Positions 8,565-18,500 of a DNA stretch of 64,000 nt are shown piece by piece. Source of the DNA: Symbiodinium microadriaticum. Lineage: Eukaryota > Sar > Dinophyceae > Suessiales > Symbiodiniaceae. The notes below the pieces were generated by a model. It was not told the DNA's origin. It saw only the letters and a program-made list of their open reading frames with translations, and did no database searches. Both the position numbers and the translations under genes were made by a program. The stretch covers positions 177,323 to 241,322 of the forward strand of contig LSRX01001119.1 in NCBI GenBank assembly GCA_001939145.1, in the 5' to 3' direction. Every line of letters starts with the position of its first letter. Positions within the stretch are counted from its first letter, which is position 1.

Positions 8565-11261
8565 GTGTGCGCCCTTTATAAGAAAGGGCCTGCAGCACTC
8601 CCTCAAAACTATAGATCCATCGCTCTTCTGAACGGGGTTGCCAAGTTGTGGCACGGGCATCTCCGCCGCACCGTCGGTGGCTCGGTTCTGCAAGCGTACG
8701 ACCCGTTACAGCTCGGTGGGCGACGCGGAGTTCCGGTGGGATTCGCGGTTGCGACCTACCGGGCCGCCACTGAACTGAGCATTCAGTACGGCCGGAGCAT
8801 CGCTGTACTCTTTATAGATATACAAGCAGCTTACTACGAGGCTAGCCGCACGTTAGTCTTCACCGGAGGAGAGCTCGATGATGTTCCTGAGTGTTTACCT
8901 CACCACCATCTTCGCGCCCTGGCCACCGAGCTTCTTCACACGGGTGCTCTCGAGCAGCTTGGGGTTCCGGCCGAAGAACGTGCTCTGCTGCACGACTGTG
9001 TCTCCTGCTCCTATTGGAGACTTGTGTCGTCCGACCGCCTCTACATTGCGACCCACGGATCTCGTCCCGGAGATGGGTTGGCGGATATCATCTTCGGGGC
9101 TCTCTTTGCAATTGCACTTCGCCACATCCGCGCTGAATGCCTGCGGCTTGGAGTTGGGCACAGTGCCACAGGCAAGCTCATTGGAGGCTCGGATGATCTC
9201 CTGGCCCTTGGCTGGGCAGATGACCTTGCCCTTATCACTGATTACGACTCCCCTGATGACCTCCTCAGGCTGTTTCCTACCGTTGCTGGGGTCGCCCTAT
9301 CGACTTTGAGGGCATTAAAATTCCGGGTCAATTTAGGCGCAGGTAAGACAGAAGCTCTGCTTGACATTCGGGGACCGGGCGCTAAGCAAGTCCGTGCCCA
9401 GATGCTTGCTGGCGCGTCCGTTATGTCACTCGGCCCCGATATCGAAATCCGCGTTGCCCCTGAGTACCGATATCTGGGAGTCATTCAGACCCCTCATGAT
9501 ACCGGTAGGCGCGACATCGAACTAAGCGCTCAGCGTGCTTACGGGGCTTGGGCCCACGGCAAGACCCTCCTATCCAGCACTAGTGTTCCGTGGGCTCTAC
9601 GCGTCGCCTGGTTGGCAGGTCGCATCCTACCGGCGGCCTACGCGACTCTCGCTACTTCTATTGCCACCTCCGCCCGAGCCTGGGCGCCTCTTGAAGGCTT
9701 CTTTGAGAAAGCAGTGCGCAGCCTTAGTGGCTCGTGGATGTATGGGCACTTTCTGTCGAAACCTACCCTGACCTTGCTAGCAGGGCTTTCGACTCCCTGT
9801 CATGCCGCCGACATTGCCAGGGTTCGTTTGATCATCCAGCTTGTCACACGTAGTCCGGCACCTGTGCACGAAATCTTTGATGCAGCCTGGAATCATGCCA
9901 CGCCCTGGTGTGAGACGCTTGCGGCGAGTCTGCGACGAGTCGCCATTGGCCTTCGCCGTAGGCCGGTTGAGGTTGTGGCTTCTTTTGCATTTGTTCGGCG
10001 CCATGCCCGTGAGCTGGTTTTTGTGTGCCGAAGGCTCAGCCGTTGGGGCACGCTCGCGGCTGCTTTCGTTGATTTGTGGAAGGATGTCGTTGCCCCGAGG
10101 CAGAGACAGGTGCTCGGAGCACCGCAGTCGCACACTTGCGCCATATGTGGTACCAGCCTTCCCAGTTACCATGCGTGGGCAGCTCACATGCATCGGAAAC
10201 ATGCGATCGTTAATCAGCTGACCCGCTTCACCAGCGGTACGGCATGCCTCTGGTGCCATACGGAGCACCACTCGACGGATCGACTTAAGTATCACCTTAA
10301 GGTATCCCCGATCTGTGTTCATGGATTGCGCGTTACCACCGGCGAGGTATACGAAAGAGGATCAGGCACCAAACGCTCCGGCCCGCGTGCTCACCGAGGG
10401 CTGCCGCCTGTTCGGCTCATTGGTCCCCTCAATGCCACCCCAGCACAGCGTTTGGCAGCACTGGAAGCTAGGAATTGCGCTCAGTCTGAACTCGACCAGG
10501 AGCTGCTTGCAGCCACTGGGGCGGCGTCGGCCTATGAGTGGCCCGAGGCACCCCCGTTACCTGCACCGGTTCCTTTCCCTCGGCCTCAAGGGAGCCTTGA
10601 CTCTGGTGATATCAGTCCCTCCGCCTCCTCACACGCCCTTGCACCTTTGCAGGCTGTCTCTTGCGCACATGCTGCTGAGAGGTCGCTTGGCAGGTGGTTC
10701 TCGCTTCTTGATTCCTCCTCGGTCCGCGCCGATGAGTGGCATGTCCCGTCACCTCGCTGGGAAGGCTTGCTGCAAGGGGCTTTTGCATGCCAACTGCCTC
10801 ATACTTGGCATAAGTATTGGCGTTGCTGGTCTGCGGCGGTATCCTTTGACCCTTGGTCTCACGACTTCTTCAGAAACACGAAGCTGCTACGGTCCGTACA
10901 GACTGCTGCACCTCAGGGAAGCAGCACAGGACCACCGACTTCGCTGTTAGACTTGCTCGCGGCTACCGTTGCCCTGCGCACCATTGCCAGTGCCATGCAG
11001 CACCGGGGCCTTCTATGGATTCGTGGCCACCCGAGCCGCACGGGTATTTCTGTGCTTCGCGCTCTATTGCCAGGAGCCTCCTTCCACTCCTTATGGACTC
11101 CAACCGCTCCCATTTTTATTGCCGCTCACCCGACAGGTGCTCCGCCGTGGCGTCGAGCACTGTCTGACCTTTTCTCTGTCTCCCCAGCCGGCCGCTCCCC
11201 CTGCATTCTGCAGGTGCGTGCCTCTTTCATATACAGGACCAGGTCGCGGGACGCTGGCTAA
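8565..11261 (+). CDS. LINE reverse transcriptase core with C-terminal zinc fingers
   Basis: The frame is open for 898 codons. RT motifs appear in order: CALYKKGPAALPQNYRSIAL, the first catalytic Asp in AVLFIDIQAAYYE (motif A), RPGDGLADIIFG (motif B) and LGWADDLALI (motif C, with Trp where Tyr or Phe is usual). All three catalytic aspartates are present. Further on, HTCAICGTSLPSYHAW with AHMHRKH and CLWCHTEHHSTD with HLKVSPICVH form two Cys/His zinc-finger candidates. The enzyme would copy the element RNA at the nicked target. The GTG at 8565 is not a real start; translation enters from upstream by way of a frame change. Confidence 0.85.
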   Translation: MCALYKKGPAALPQNYRSIALLNGVAKLWHGHLRRTVGGSVLQAYDPLQLGGRRGVPVGFAVATYRAATELSIQYGRSIAVLFIDIQAAYYEASRTLVFTGGELDDVPECLPHHHLRALATELLHTGALEQLGVPAEERALLHDCVSCSYWRLVSSDRLYIATHGSRPGDGLADIIFGALFAIALRHIRAECLRLGVGHSATGKLIGGSDDLLALGWADDLALITDYDSPDDLLRLFPTVAGVALSTLRALKFRVNLGAGKTEALLDIRGPGAKQVRAQMLAGASVMSLGPDIEIRVAPEYRYLGVIQTPHDTGRRDIELSAQRAYGAWAHGKTLLSSTSVPWALRVAWLAGRILPAAYATLATSIATSARAWAPLEGFFEKAVRSLSGSWMYGHFLSKPTLTLLAGLSTPCHAADIARVRLIIQLVTRSPAPVHEIFDAAWNHATPWCETLAASLRRVAIGLRRRPVEVVASFAFVRRHARELVFVCRRLSRWGTLAAAFVDLWKDVVAPRQRQVLGAPQSHTCAICGTSLPSYHAWAAHMHRKHAIVNQLTRFTSGTACLWCHTEHHSTDRLKYHLKVSPICVHGLRVTTGEVYERGSGTKRSGPRAHRGLPPVRLIGPLNATPAQRLAALEARNCAQSELDQELLAATGAASAYEWPEAPPLPAPVPFPRPQGSLDSGDISPSASSHALAPLQAVSCAHAAERSLGRWFSLLDSSSVRADEWHVPSPRWEGLLQGAFACQLPHTWHKYWRCWSAAVSFDPWSHDFFRNTKLLRSVQTAAPQGSSTGPPTSLLDLLAATVALRTIASAMQHRGLLWIRGHPSRTGISVLRALLPGASFHSLWTPTAPIFIAAHPTGAPPWRRALSDLFSVSPAGRSPCILQVRASFIYRTRSRDAG

Positions 11262-11380
11262 GTCACGTTCGCCCGTCCGTTTTTGCATGTGTGTGAATGT
11301 AGTGAGTTTTGGCTCCTGCTGTATAGCACAGTAGGATTTTGCCATGCATGACAGGACGCGCCGGACTCCGCCCGATCAGC
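11262..11380 (+). other. 3' UTR of the LINE
   Basis: A short untranslated stretch lies between the stop of the reverse transcriptase frame and the simple-repeat tail. Nothing else is recognisable in it. Confidence 0.6.
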
Positions 11381-11409
11381 GAGTGAGTGAGTGAGTGAGT
11401 GAGTGAGTG
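11381..11409 (+). repeat. (GAGT)n tail of the LINE
   Basis: About seven GAGT units end the element in place of a poly-A tail and run directly into the right target-site duplication. A short tandem tetranucleotide tail is a common 3' end for LINEs that lack poly-A. Confidence 0.85.
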
Positions 11410-11418
11410 CAGATATCA
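11407..11418. repeat. Right target-site duplication of the LINE
   Basis: GTGCAGATATCA matches 67-78 exactly. Together the two copies fix the borders of the insertion. Confidence 0.85.
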
Positions 11419-11478
11419 GCAGAGTTTTCTGCCTTCAACACCATACGTGGGAACTTATCCATATGTCCAGACACCAAG

Positions 11479-11512
11479 GACGGCACGCTCTCACGCGATG
11501 AGTTGGTCCAAG
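11479..11512 (+). CDS. Exon: second half of EF-hand 1
   Basis: The exon follows ACCAAG (AG before G) and reads GAC GGC ACG CTC TCA CGC GAT GAG TTG GTC CAA G, giving DGTLSRDELVQ. It completes the loop begun at 1-20. A GTGCCG donor follows, leaving phase 1. The string is typical of EF-hand 1 in calcium-dependent protein kinases and calmodulin-like proteins. Confidence 0.7.
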
Positions 11513-12091
11513 GTGCCGTGGGGCCACTGCTTCGGGTCTCTTCTATGCCAGCAGTTTGGAGAATAATTAAGTCGGAGAGCTCCAGCCTGCCAGGCCCAAA
11601 CCTGGAGCTGGGGTTCTTGGGGTCTTTGGGCTGAGGGATGTCGGGTGCAAAATGTAGTTGACATCATAAGCCCAGGATCCCATAAAAGCAATGTGACTCG
11701 ATACTCGCCACTCCATCTTGGGCGGACTGTTCTGCACTGCTCCAGCTATAGGAGATATTCCAGTAGTTCAGGATGACACAACCCTTACACCTCCAACCCT
11801 GAACGCTCACAGCCTCCGCAGAATCTGAAGGAAGTCTTTCAAGGATCGACCCTACATGAAATTTTAGGTTCGCAGGGCATGCATACAGCCTTCTTACTTA
11901 AGGCTCGGCAAAAAACTTGAGACCCTGTAAGGCCTTATGAGTTCTAATCGTCATACTAACAATACTAATCTAACTGATAATACTTACACGATCTACTAGC
12001 TACACTAACACGAATAGTACTAAAAATACTCATAGAGAGAGAAGCCCTGTAAGCACCCCAGATTTCTGGACCAACCCAGAGGGGAGAGCAG

Positions 12092-12132
12092 GACTGGGAC
12101 TCCTCGGCGCGCGGCCGGAGGAAGTGCAAAGG
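12092..12132 (+). CDS. Exon: helix between EF-hand 1 and EF-hand 2
   Basis: After GAGCAG the phase-1 base left by the previous exon plus GA gives Gly, then LGLLGARPEEVQR. This is the usual spacer between the first two EF-hands of CDPKs. The donor is GCCCGG, a GC site, leaving phase 0, which fits the next exon. Confidence 0.65.
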
Positions 12133-12803
12133 GCCCGGAAGCCCAGGAAGGAATCCGTGGTTTAGGGGTTTAGGGTTTAAATTTAGGGTTTAGTTAGCGG
12201 GCTTAGGTGTTTTAGGGATTTTGGTGGTTTGGGGGTTTAGGGTTTGGGGGTTCTTTCAGGGTTTACCTCGTTTGCAAGTGCGTATCGCGTTCAGGACCTT
12301 TGGGAGCAATTACTGTAGGGTCTAGGGGTTTGTGCACAGGATTGAGGGAGAATGCTCTTCAAGTTGTCCGGGCTCTTTCTTTATCGAGCTTTATGACTTC
12401 GGGTTTAAGACAGGATTTCGGAGTCTGGGATTTCAGAGTTTTGGTGTTAAAGCTTTGTGCTTTTGCAGGGTTGCGGCCGGGGTTCCCGGCCTTCCGGCAA
12501 GAAGGAGGGCTGGTTGGAGTTTAAGGGTTTGGGATTATTGGTTGGGGATGAGGGTTGGGGGACAGAGGTTCGAGGGTGCAGAAATTCAAGAGTGTATGGG
12601 TGCCTGGACTAGGTGACTTCTTGAGTTAAGGGCAGTGCTCCCCTTGGGCGTCTTTGAGGAAACCCTCTTCGTTCTCAATCCTCAACACAACATGGTAATA
12701 TCGGCATACAGCGGCATACAGACACCCCAGCACCACTCAAGCCCTAATAAGGACCAAGGTTTGCAGCCGAATCCTTTTACCTTCAACCTTAAAGCCCTAA
12801 GAG
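12133..12803 (+). other. Intron with TTTAGGG-like tract
   Basis: The tract at about 12161-12260 consists of imperfect GTTTAGGG and GGGTTTGGGG units on the plus strand. No coding signal is convincing in the remainder. Confidence 0.5.
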
Positions 12804-12887
12804 GTTGTCGATGAGTTGGACGTGGGGAAAACAGGGCGGATCTCCTACACCGAATTCCTCGCTGGCGCCATGGACTCAGAGTTCATC
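12804..12887 (+). CDS. Exon: EF-hand 2, CDPK-like
   Basis: The exon starts after AAGAG and reads VVDELDVGKTGRISYTEF followed by LAGAMDSEFI. The loop DVGKTGRISYTE keeps Asp 1, Gly 6, Ile 8 and Glu 12, while positions 3 and 5 are Gly and Thr. The sequence TEFLAGAMD closely follows the EF-hand 2 signature of CDPKs (Y.EFLAA..D). A GCAGCT donor would leave phase 0. Confidence 0.75.
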
Positions 12888-13213
12888 GCAGCTTTAGGGA
12901 TCGGGATGAGTGAGAAGGTTACCGTCTCTAGCTTGGGGTTTAGGGTTTAAGGGACTAGGACAAAAGGGTGTTTCGGGGTTACCCTGACCTCTGCACCCTT
13001 AAGCCTGAGTGTAGAGCCGTGGAGTTTCGCGCGTTCTTCACCCGAACCAGACATGAAGAAGCGTTTGATTCATTCATACATTCATACCCCAACACCGACA
13101 AACTCTTTCCCTGCACACACCAAGCCTCAAGCCCCGGACCGTATGCGAAACCGCAACCTTCGCAGGTGTCCGTAAGCCTACCCGAAGCCAGAAGATTCTG
13201 TAGTCTGCTGCAG

Positions 13214-13264
13214 GTCGCTGATCTCCGCAGCAAGACTCCGGAGCAGCGCGACAAGCTACTGAGG
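13214..13264 (+). CDS. Exon: helical segment after EF-hand 2 (candidate)
   Basis: After CTGCTGCAG, in phase 0 with the previous exon, the sequence reads VADLRSKTPEQRDKLL. The exact end is uncertain (GA donor at about 13262 or GC donor at 13265). It would fill the linker between EF-hands 2 and 3. Support is the AG-G acceptor, phase fit and charged helical character. Confidence 0.45.
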
Positions 13265-13856
13265 CCGCCAGGGTTTTCTCACCCAGTCCTGCAGGAGTTG
13301 TCCTGAAAGAGGCTTAAGATTTGTGGGGTTTGTACGTGAGGGATTCAGGATTCAGGGTGTTGCGGGAGCACAGGTCTAGTGACTAGTGGCTGTAGGGTTA
13401 TCGCTTTATGGGCAGGGGTGGTGGTCTCGTTTCAGCTGGGCTGCCAGTTCGCCAAATCTGCGTGGCTTTGCCCTGAAGCTCCAAAGAAAGCCCAAAGCCT
13501 ACACCCCTAGCACGTAGCCATATACTAGACTAGACGCAGAGCTCTTGAACTCATGGTCCCTCAGATGAACCCAGCCTGAAACACTTCTGCCCTGCGAGCA
13601 GCGGATACCTTGAACCTACTGAACCCTCAACCCTAAACGTAAGGAAGCAGCAACGACGGTGCGAGTTGCGAGTTACCAGCGGTAGCAGAGAAAACATGAA
13701 TGCCCATGCCATAACACTAAGTGGCTGAGACAAAGAACAACACTGAAGCTCTTCTCATCGCGGCTTTGAGGTTGGCGTGGCAGCAGTCGGGGCCTCTGCA
13801 GCCGAAGTCTCTTGATGGTTTGGGGTCCTGAACAAGCTGTCTTGTGGCACGACTAG

Positions 13857-13878
13857 GAGCAGTTTGATGACACTGACG
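13857..13878 (+). CDS. Micro-exon: start of EF-hand 3 (candidate)
   Basis: After GACTAG the 22 bases read EQFDDTDG, the entering helix end and start of a loop, followed by GTGCTC as donor. It has the usual AG-G acceptor. Its join to the exon before it is not resolved; one short exon may be missing. Confidence 0.4.
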
Positions 13879-14009
13879 GTGCTCATGCCAGTTGTCTGAG
13901 ATCCTACCCCTTAAACCCTTAACATCCCTTAACCCCTAAACCCTAAACCCTGACCCTTAAACCCTTAACATCCCTGAATGCTAAACCCGGCCTTGGGCTT
14001 GAGCTTCAG

Positions 14010-14022
14010 GGAGCCTCCCGAA
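14010..14022 (+). CDS. Micro-exon of 13 bases in the EF-hand 3 region (candidate)
   Basis: After CTTCAG, GGAGCCTCCCGAA is followed by GTAAGA, a strong donor. In phase it gives GSLP and the first two bases of Lys, linking DTDG of the previous exon to FNPDAKG of the next. Such a short exon needs transcript support. Confidence 0.3.
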
Positions 14023-14289
14023 GTAAGACGCGTCATTTGCCAGTCATGCCCGGCAGTATCAGAAGGCTCTTCTATCCACCCATGAAAGCTCGATTCGGCG
14101 GGTTTCTATTAAAGGAACTTGATTAAGAAACCCTGGTTAAATGAGAACCAGGAGTAGCTCGGCTCTAGACTCTGACTGGGATCCGGAGTGTCTTAGTCGG
14201 GTTCCGACACAACCTGGATCCCAAGCCCTGGCCAGAAGCCGTAAACCGTCAGTCCTACATGACCATCCCTCTTCCCTGCAAGCTGTCAG

Positions 14290-14335
14290 GTTTAATCCGG
14301 ATGCCAAGGGCATGGTCAAGACTGGAAGCATCCAG
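14290..14335 (+). CDS. Exon: degenerate EF-hand segment (candidate)
   Basis: After CTGTCAG the sequence reads FNPDAKGMVKTGSIQ and is followed by GCCTGG, a GC donor, in phase 0. It looks like a divergent EF-hand loop whose exiting helix would be EFLNELRTLAA in the next exon. Confidence 0.45.
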
Positions 14336-15455
14336 GCCTGGTGCAGTCAGGCTGAACAAGAGGGTACTTCTCAACATCGGATACCCCCTTAGAAGGGTGA
14401 GAGAGAAGATAGGATGCAGCTTTTGGTTTATAGGGGGGTAGCTTAGGCTTCAGTTTCAGGGTTGAGGGTTTGCGAAAAGAGGTGCCCGGCTTCTGTGGCT
14501 TACAGGGTTTCAGCACGAGCGATTGGTGCGGAAGTTCGGGTGGAAGGCAGGGTTCGAGAGTTCGGCGCGGAGTGTTTGGTACCAGACTTGATAGTTGATT
14601 AACCCTAAACCCTAAACCAGACGTAAACAGGAGTCTCCCCAAACTGCAAAAGAGTACCTAAACCCTAAACCGTCAGGTGATCGTTGAGTCTCTGCCCCAT
14701 CAAGGGGCCAGGCCTTCCCTGGCTCTGGAAGCCTTTGGAGCTAAGACTTTTGATGTTGGCGACTGCTGTGTTTTAAGCGCTTGATGTACCTTACCAGAAG
14801 AGGAGGGTAACCTGGCAAATCCTGTCTTTTCCCTACTATGATAACTTAGAGTGTGGAGTTGATGTGGCTCAGAGTGTTTTGCCGTATACTGTGGTCCGGT
14901 ACGGAAGCAGTTTGTCTAGATTTCACAGTTTCCTTAGCCACCAAACCCTCCAAAAGCCCTACAAACCCTCCAGGTGTGGTAACTTAAATCGCGAAAGTAT
15001 AGAGCCCTGTTTGGGCAAAGAGCTGGTGTGTAATGCGAGGCAGCGCTGGCCGCGAGGGGTTTGACAGTGGCAGAGCTTCCCAAGGAGATCCGGCCATTTC
15101 ACTGGGTTGAAAGCAGGCTTTACGAGGAGAGTACAGGTTTATAGAAGTTTATGCTCTTTACGCCGTGTGTTCATTGCGGCTTACATGGCTTCGCATCCTT
15201 CGGCCTAGGGGGGGTTACACAGGTTGCGAGGCAAGGGTTCTGGGTTCAGGATTTCAGACCTGGGGTTCCTTGGTCTGCAGACGTCGACATGTTATCGTCT
15301 GATAGGGCCTGTACAATTGGACGATTCGAAGTCTGCAGGCCCCTGCATTCGGGTCCAAGCTTTGCTTTCCAACCGCGAGCTCGTGGACATTATCCCAAAC
15401 CCAGCTTCTGCCCTTGGCCTCGTATCGTCCATTCCTGACCTTACCTTCGTCTCAG

Positions 15456-15537
15456 GAGTTCCTCAATGAGCTCCGCACCTTGGCTGCAGTGAGGTCTCTC
15501 CCCCGAATGGCTGAGCCGCGAGAAAGCGGAGGCCGAC
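15456..15537 (+). CDS. Exon: EF-hand exiting helix and tail (candidate)
   Basis: After GTCTCAG it reads EFLNELRTLAAVRSLPR and continues to a GTAAGT donor at 15538. A competing frame in the same exon gives LSPEWLSREKAEAD, so the second half is ambiguous. If the donor is not used, the frame runs to a stop at 15653, which could be the end of a separate CDPK-like gene. Confidence 0.4.
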
Positions 15538-15539
15538 GT

Positions 15540-18500
15540 AAGTGCTGTACGCAAAAAGTCAACAACTTACCGATTGTCCGAAACCCTGAACAGAACCCCA
15601 AACGGGCCTTGCATCATTGCTCATGTCCAGCACCGGACCTCGTGTTTTCGTAAGGGACCTAGGGAGTCTATTGGAGGGGTTCAATGGGCCTAGGGGTGTA
15701 GGATGTCGGATTTCGGAATCGAGGCCTGGGGTTCAGGTCCTTGGACCCGGGCTGCGATTCTGCAGAAGCACGACGTGGCCAAGCCGAAGAGTCAAAGTCA
15801 ACACTGCCCTAAATTCACAACACACCTCAAAAAAGCCCCGAGCACCAGCAGTATGACTTAGCCTTGAATGAAGGTCGTGGATCTTCAGGGGAGATCTCGT
15901 TCGAGGTGGGGTGCTTGCATTGCCGGGAATGCTTGACAGATCCAAAGTTGCGGCGAGTAAATGCACCTTTGAACATGTGCATGTCTAGGCAACAGTGCAC
16001 GGCAGTTGCCGCAGTTATTAGTGCATGGTTCCCGGCCGTTAAAGCTCTGGGCAACAAGTGGCTCAGAGTCTAAGGAACGTAGACAAAACTTGGGCCGCCC
16101 AGCGTGCAATGCCTGACATCGGTTATGAAGTAGCTTCGGCAATTCTCGCATGAAGGCCGCGCATCGCGGTGCGTGATAACCCACCGTCTCTCCCGCAGCA
16201 TCTACAGCCGAAGCTTCTCAACCCCGAGCCCTCAGTCCTCACATGCGGAATCCTTTAGCCCGAAATCCCGAAACCAGAAACAAGAAGACCCGAAGCCCTC
16301 AAACCCTGAACCCTAAACCCTAAACGCCAGGCCTTCAAGGCCCTCTTCGCAGGAGATGAGCTGCTTCCTCAGCCAGGGATCCTCTGCGGATCGAGATCCC
16401 CCCGAAATTAACCTTAAGCCCTAAACCTTAACCCTAAATCCTAGCCTAAACCCTAAGCCTTAAGCCGTAAACCCTAAACCCAACACTAGAAGAGCTTAAG
16501 CCCAAACCCTCGAAACCCGAACCACACACCCAAGACCCCAGAGACAGCCCTCAAGCTCGAACCTGAGACTTGAGCCCAAGTGAAAAGCTTCCGAGCAGAC
16601 GCGTCGTCTTGGTTTGGCTGTTCCTGCGTTTCAGGGCCTGGAGGGTTACTGCAGGGTTCCAAGATGGGGTCCCCTTCAAGGGCAGGGGAAGGGGAAGTGG
16701 ATACTGATGTAGAGGCTTACGATGCGGGGTCGCCAAGCTGGGGTGATTGGGCGCTTTGGGTCTCGGTTTTTGGAGCCCAGAGTTGTGGGTTACGGGGTAT
16801 TTCGAGCTTGTAAGGCTTTGGGCTTAAGATGGTTCATAAACGGGGCTTATGATCGAAGTGTTGAACTGCCAACTCCAAGCCCTAAACCAAGAGCATCCTG
16901 AACCGAGAAGCTGTTTCCTCCCAGTCGACCCCTAAACCCGAGAGCCCTAGAACAAAAGCCATGCAGAAACTATTGTGGAACCCTTAACCAAACCAGGCTG
17001 AACGAGCTTTTGGGGTCGAACCCCTAGTTGGTGAATCGTCTGAGGTTCCCGAACCCCCAAAACTCTTAAAGCCCGGAAGCCGCCAAGCCCTGCAGGCCCT
17101 TTTGCCCTAGTCCCAACACGCTAGGGCCTCTGAGCAGAATCTTCTCAGGTCAGGCTGTGTCATGAGCTCCTTCATCGGTGTCCCGTCCGGAGCTGCCGGA
17201 GGCATCCTTGTGGGCTGTGGTGGTGGCCTATAGTCTTTATGCTTCTGGTCATTTCTGGGGTCTTTCTTGGGTTGAAAGCCTAAAGCCCTAACGGTTAGGG
17301 CTTTAGGGGTTTTTGTTTGGCTCTAAAACCTTAGGGTTTTGGGCTTCAGATGTTCAGGATTTGGGGTTCTGCATTGTGGTTGGGACTCCTTAGAACTGTT
17401 TCTTGGTATCTTTCGCTAGCAGCTGCTAGCACAATCCCAAAGAGGCACCTTCAGTCAGTTCCACGGTTCCACCGAAAAATGTGTCCAAAAACCTGGAATC
17501 CGCTGCAGGAGCGTCCGGCAACGGTTCGTTGGAGAGTACCTGTAGACGAAATCCCAAAGACTGAGCTGGAGTCCGCGCCAGGAAGACGCAGCTGAGCCTT
17601 TGCAGCCGGCTGTTTCGATGGCCGGGTCCTTTGCGCTGTCTGGAGTTTTGAGTTGTGGCAGTTATGGTTTAGGGGTTAGAGCGGTTGCTTGTCAGATATG
17701 TCGACTATGAACAAAGTAAGGACTAAGATCAAACGACACTATTTGGGCTGTTGCGGTGTTAAGAGGGGCCCGAGGTTTGAGAGCGGGCTTCGTCAGAACT
17801 ACGATCTGGCAGCCGAGATTTGAGGTAGCACTGTGACTAGCAGTAGCAGTCGGGGGAAATCACATAGTAACCATGGAGTCAATATCAGATTACCACGTCC
17901 TTGTTCCAGCTACTGATCATCGCCAGCCTCGACCTTGAACCGTAAACCTTTTGGGAACCTAGAGTCGTCAGCCCAGACAACTCACATGCTGGTTGTTTCG
18001 GTATTTTTTTTTTTTGGGGGGGGTCCTGTTCAGCTTGGGAGTTCGGGTTTCGCGTTTGAGTGAGGTAGTTCTAAGTCTATGATAGAATTATTCTGGGTTT
18101 AATGCTTGGTGTCGCGCCCTGAGCATTTGCTGACAATGCAGGGGGGTCTTTAAGTTAGGCTCCCTTTGAGGATGGTGCCGCCGTGTTTCGGAAATCCAAA
18201 ATGACATGATGGAGCCCTGCATACTTAATTTAGAGTCATTACTACTCAAACAAGTTTCGCAGGAGTTTAGCTAGAACCCGCACTGAACGCTACATGAACC
18301 CAAGCCCAAACGAGCCTCCTTGACCGAGGGCCGGACGGCTGAAAGCTTTGAGTAGCCCGGCCTCTGCGGATCGTTTTTCCTCAGCGAAAAGTCCTGCTGA
18401 ACACACCTGTCTCGGTTTTTGTTTTAATGGTTGCTGTATTTCTCTGGTTAGATATACAGAAAAGTGTAGCTTCTGCGTACAGCGCAGGTAAGCCCTGAGC

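Larger units (their letters stand above)
79..11406 (+). mobile_element. Non-LTR retrotransposon (LINE), about 11.3 kb, apparently full length
   Basis: The element runs from just after the left target-site duplication to the end of a (GAGT)n tail. It holds a 5' leader (79-597), an ORF1 (598-2058), a very long ORF2 region spread over three frames (about 1893-8562), and a reverse transcriptase with C-terminal zinc fingers (8565-11261), then a short 3' UTR. Its GC-rich coding character and lack of telomere-like heptamers contrast with the surrounding introns. Four frame changes in the ORF2 region suggest decay, or errors in the assembly. No RNase H or apurinic-type endonuclease domain was recognised. 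Confidence 0.88.
21..11478 (+). other. Intron of about 11.46 kb enlarged by a LINE insertion
   Basis: The intron opens with GCCGCG and closes with ACCAAG before a G. Removing the retrotransposon (79-11406) and one copy of the target-site duplication leaves about 118 bp (21-78 plus 11419-11478), a normal small intron. The element therefore entered an existing intron in the middle of an EF-hand coding loop without touching coding bases. Element and host gene run in the same direction. Confidence 0.6.
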
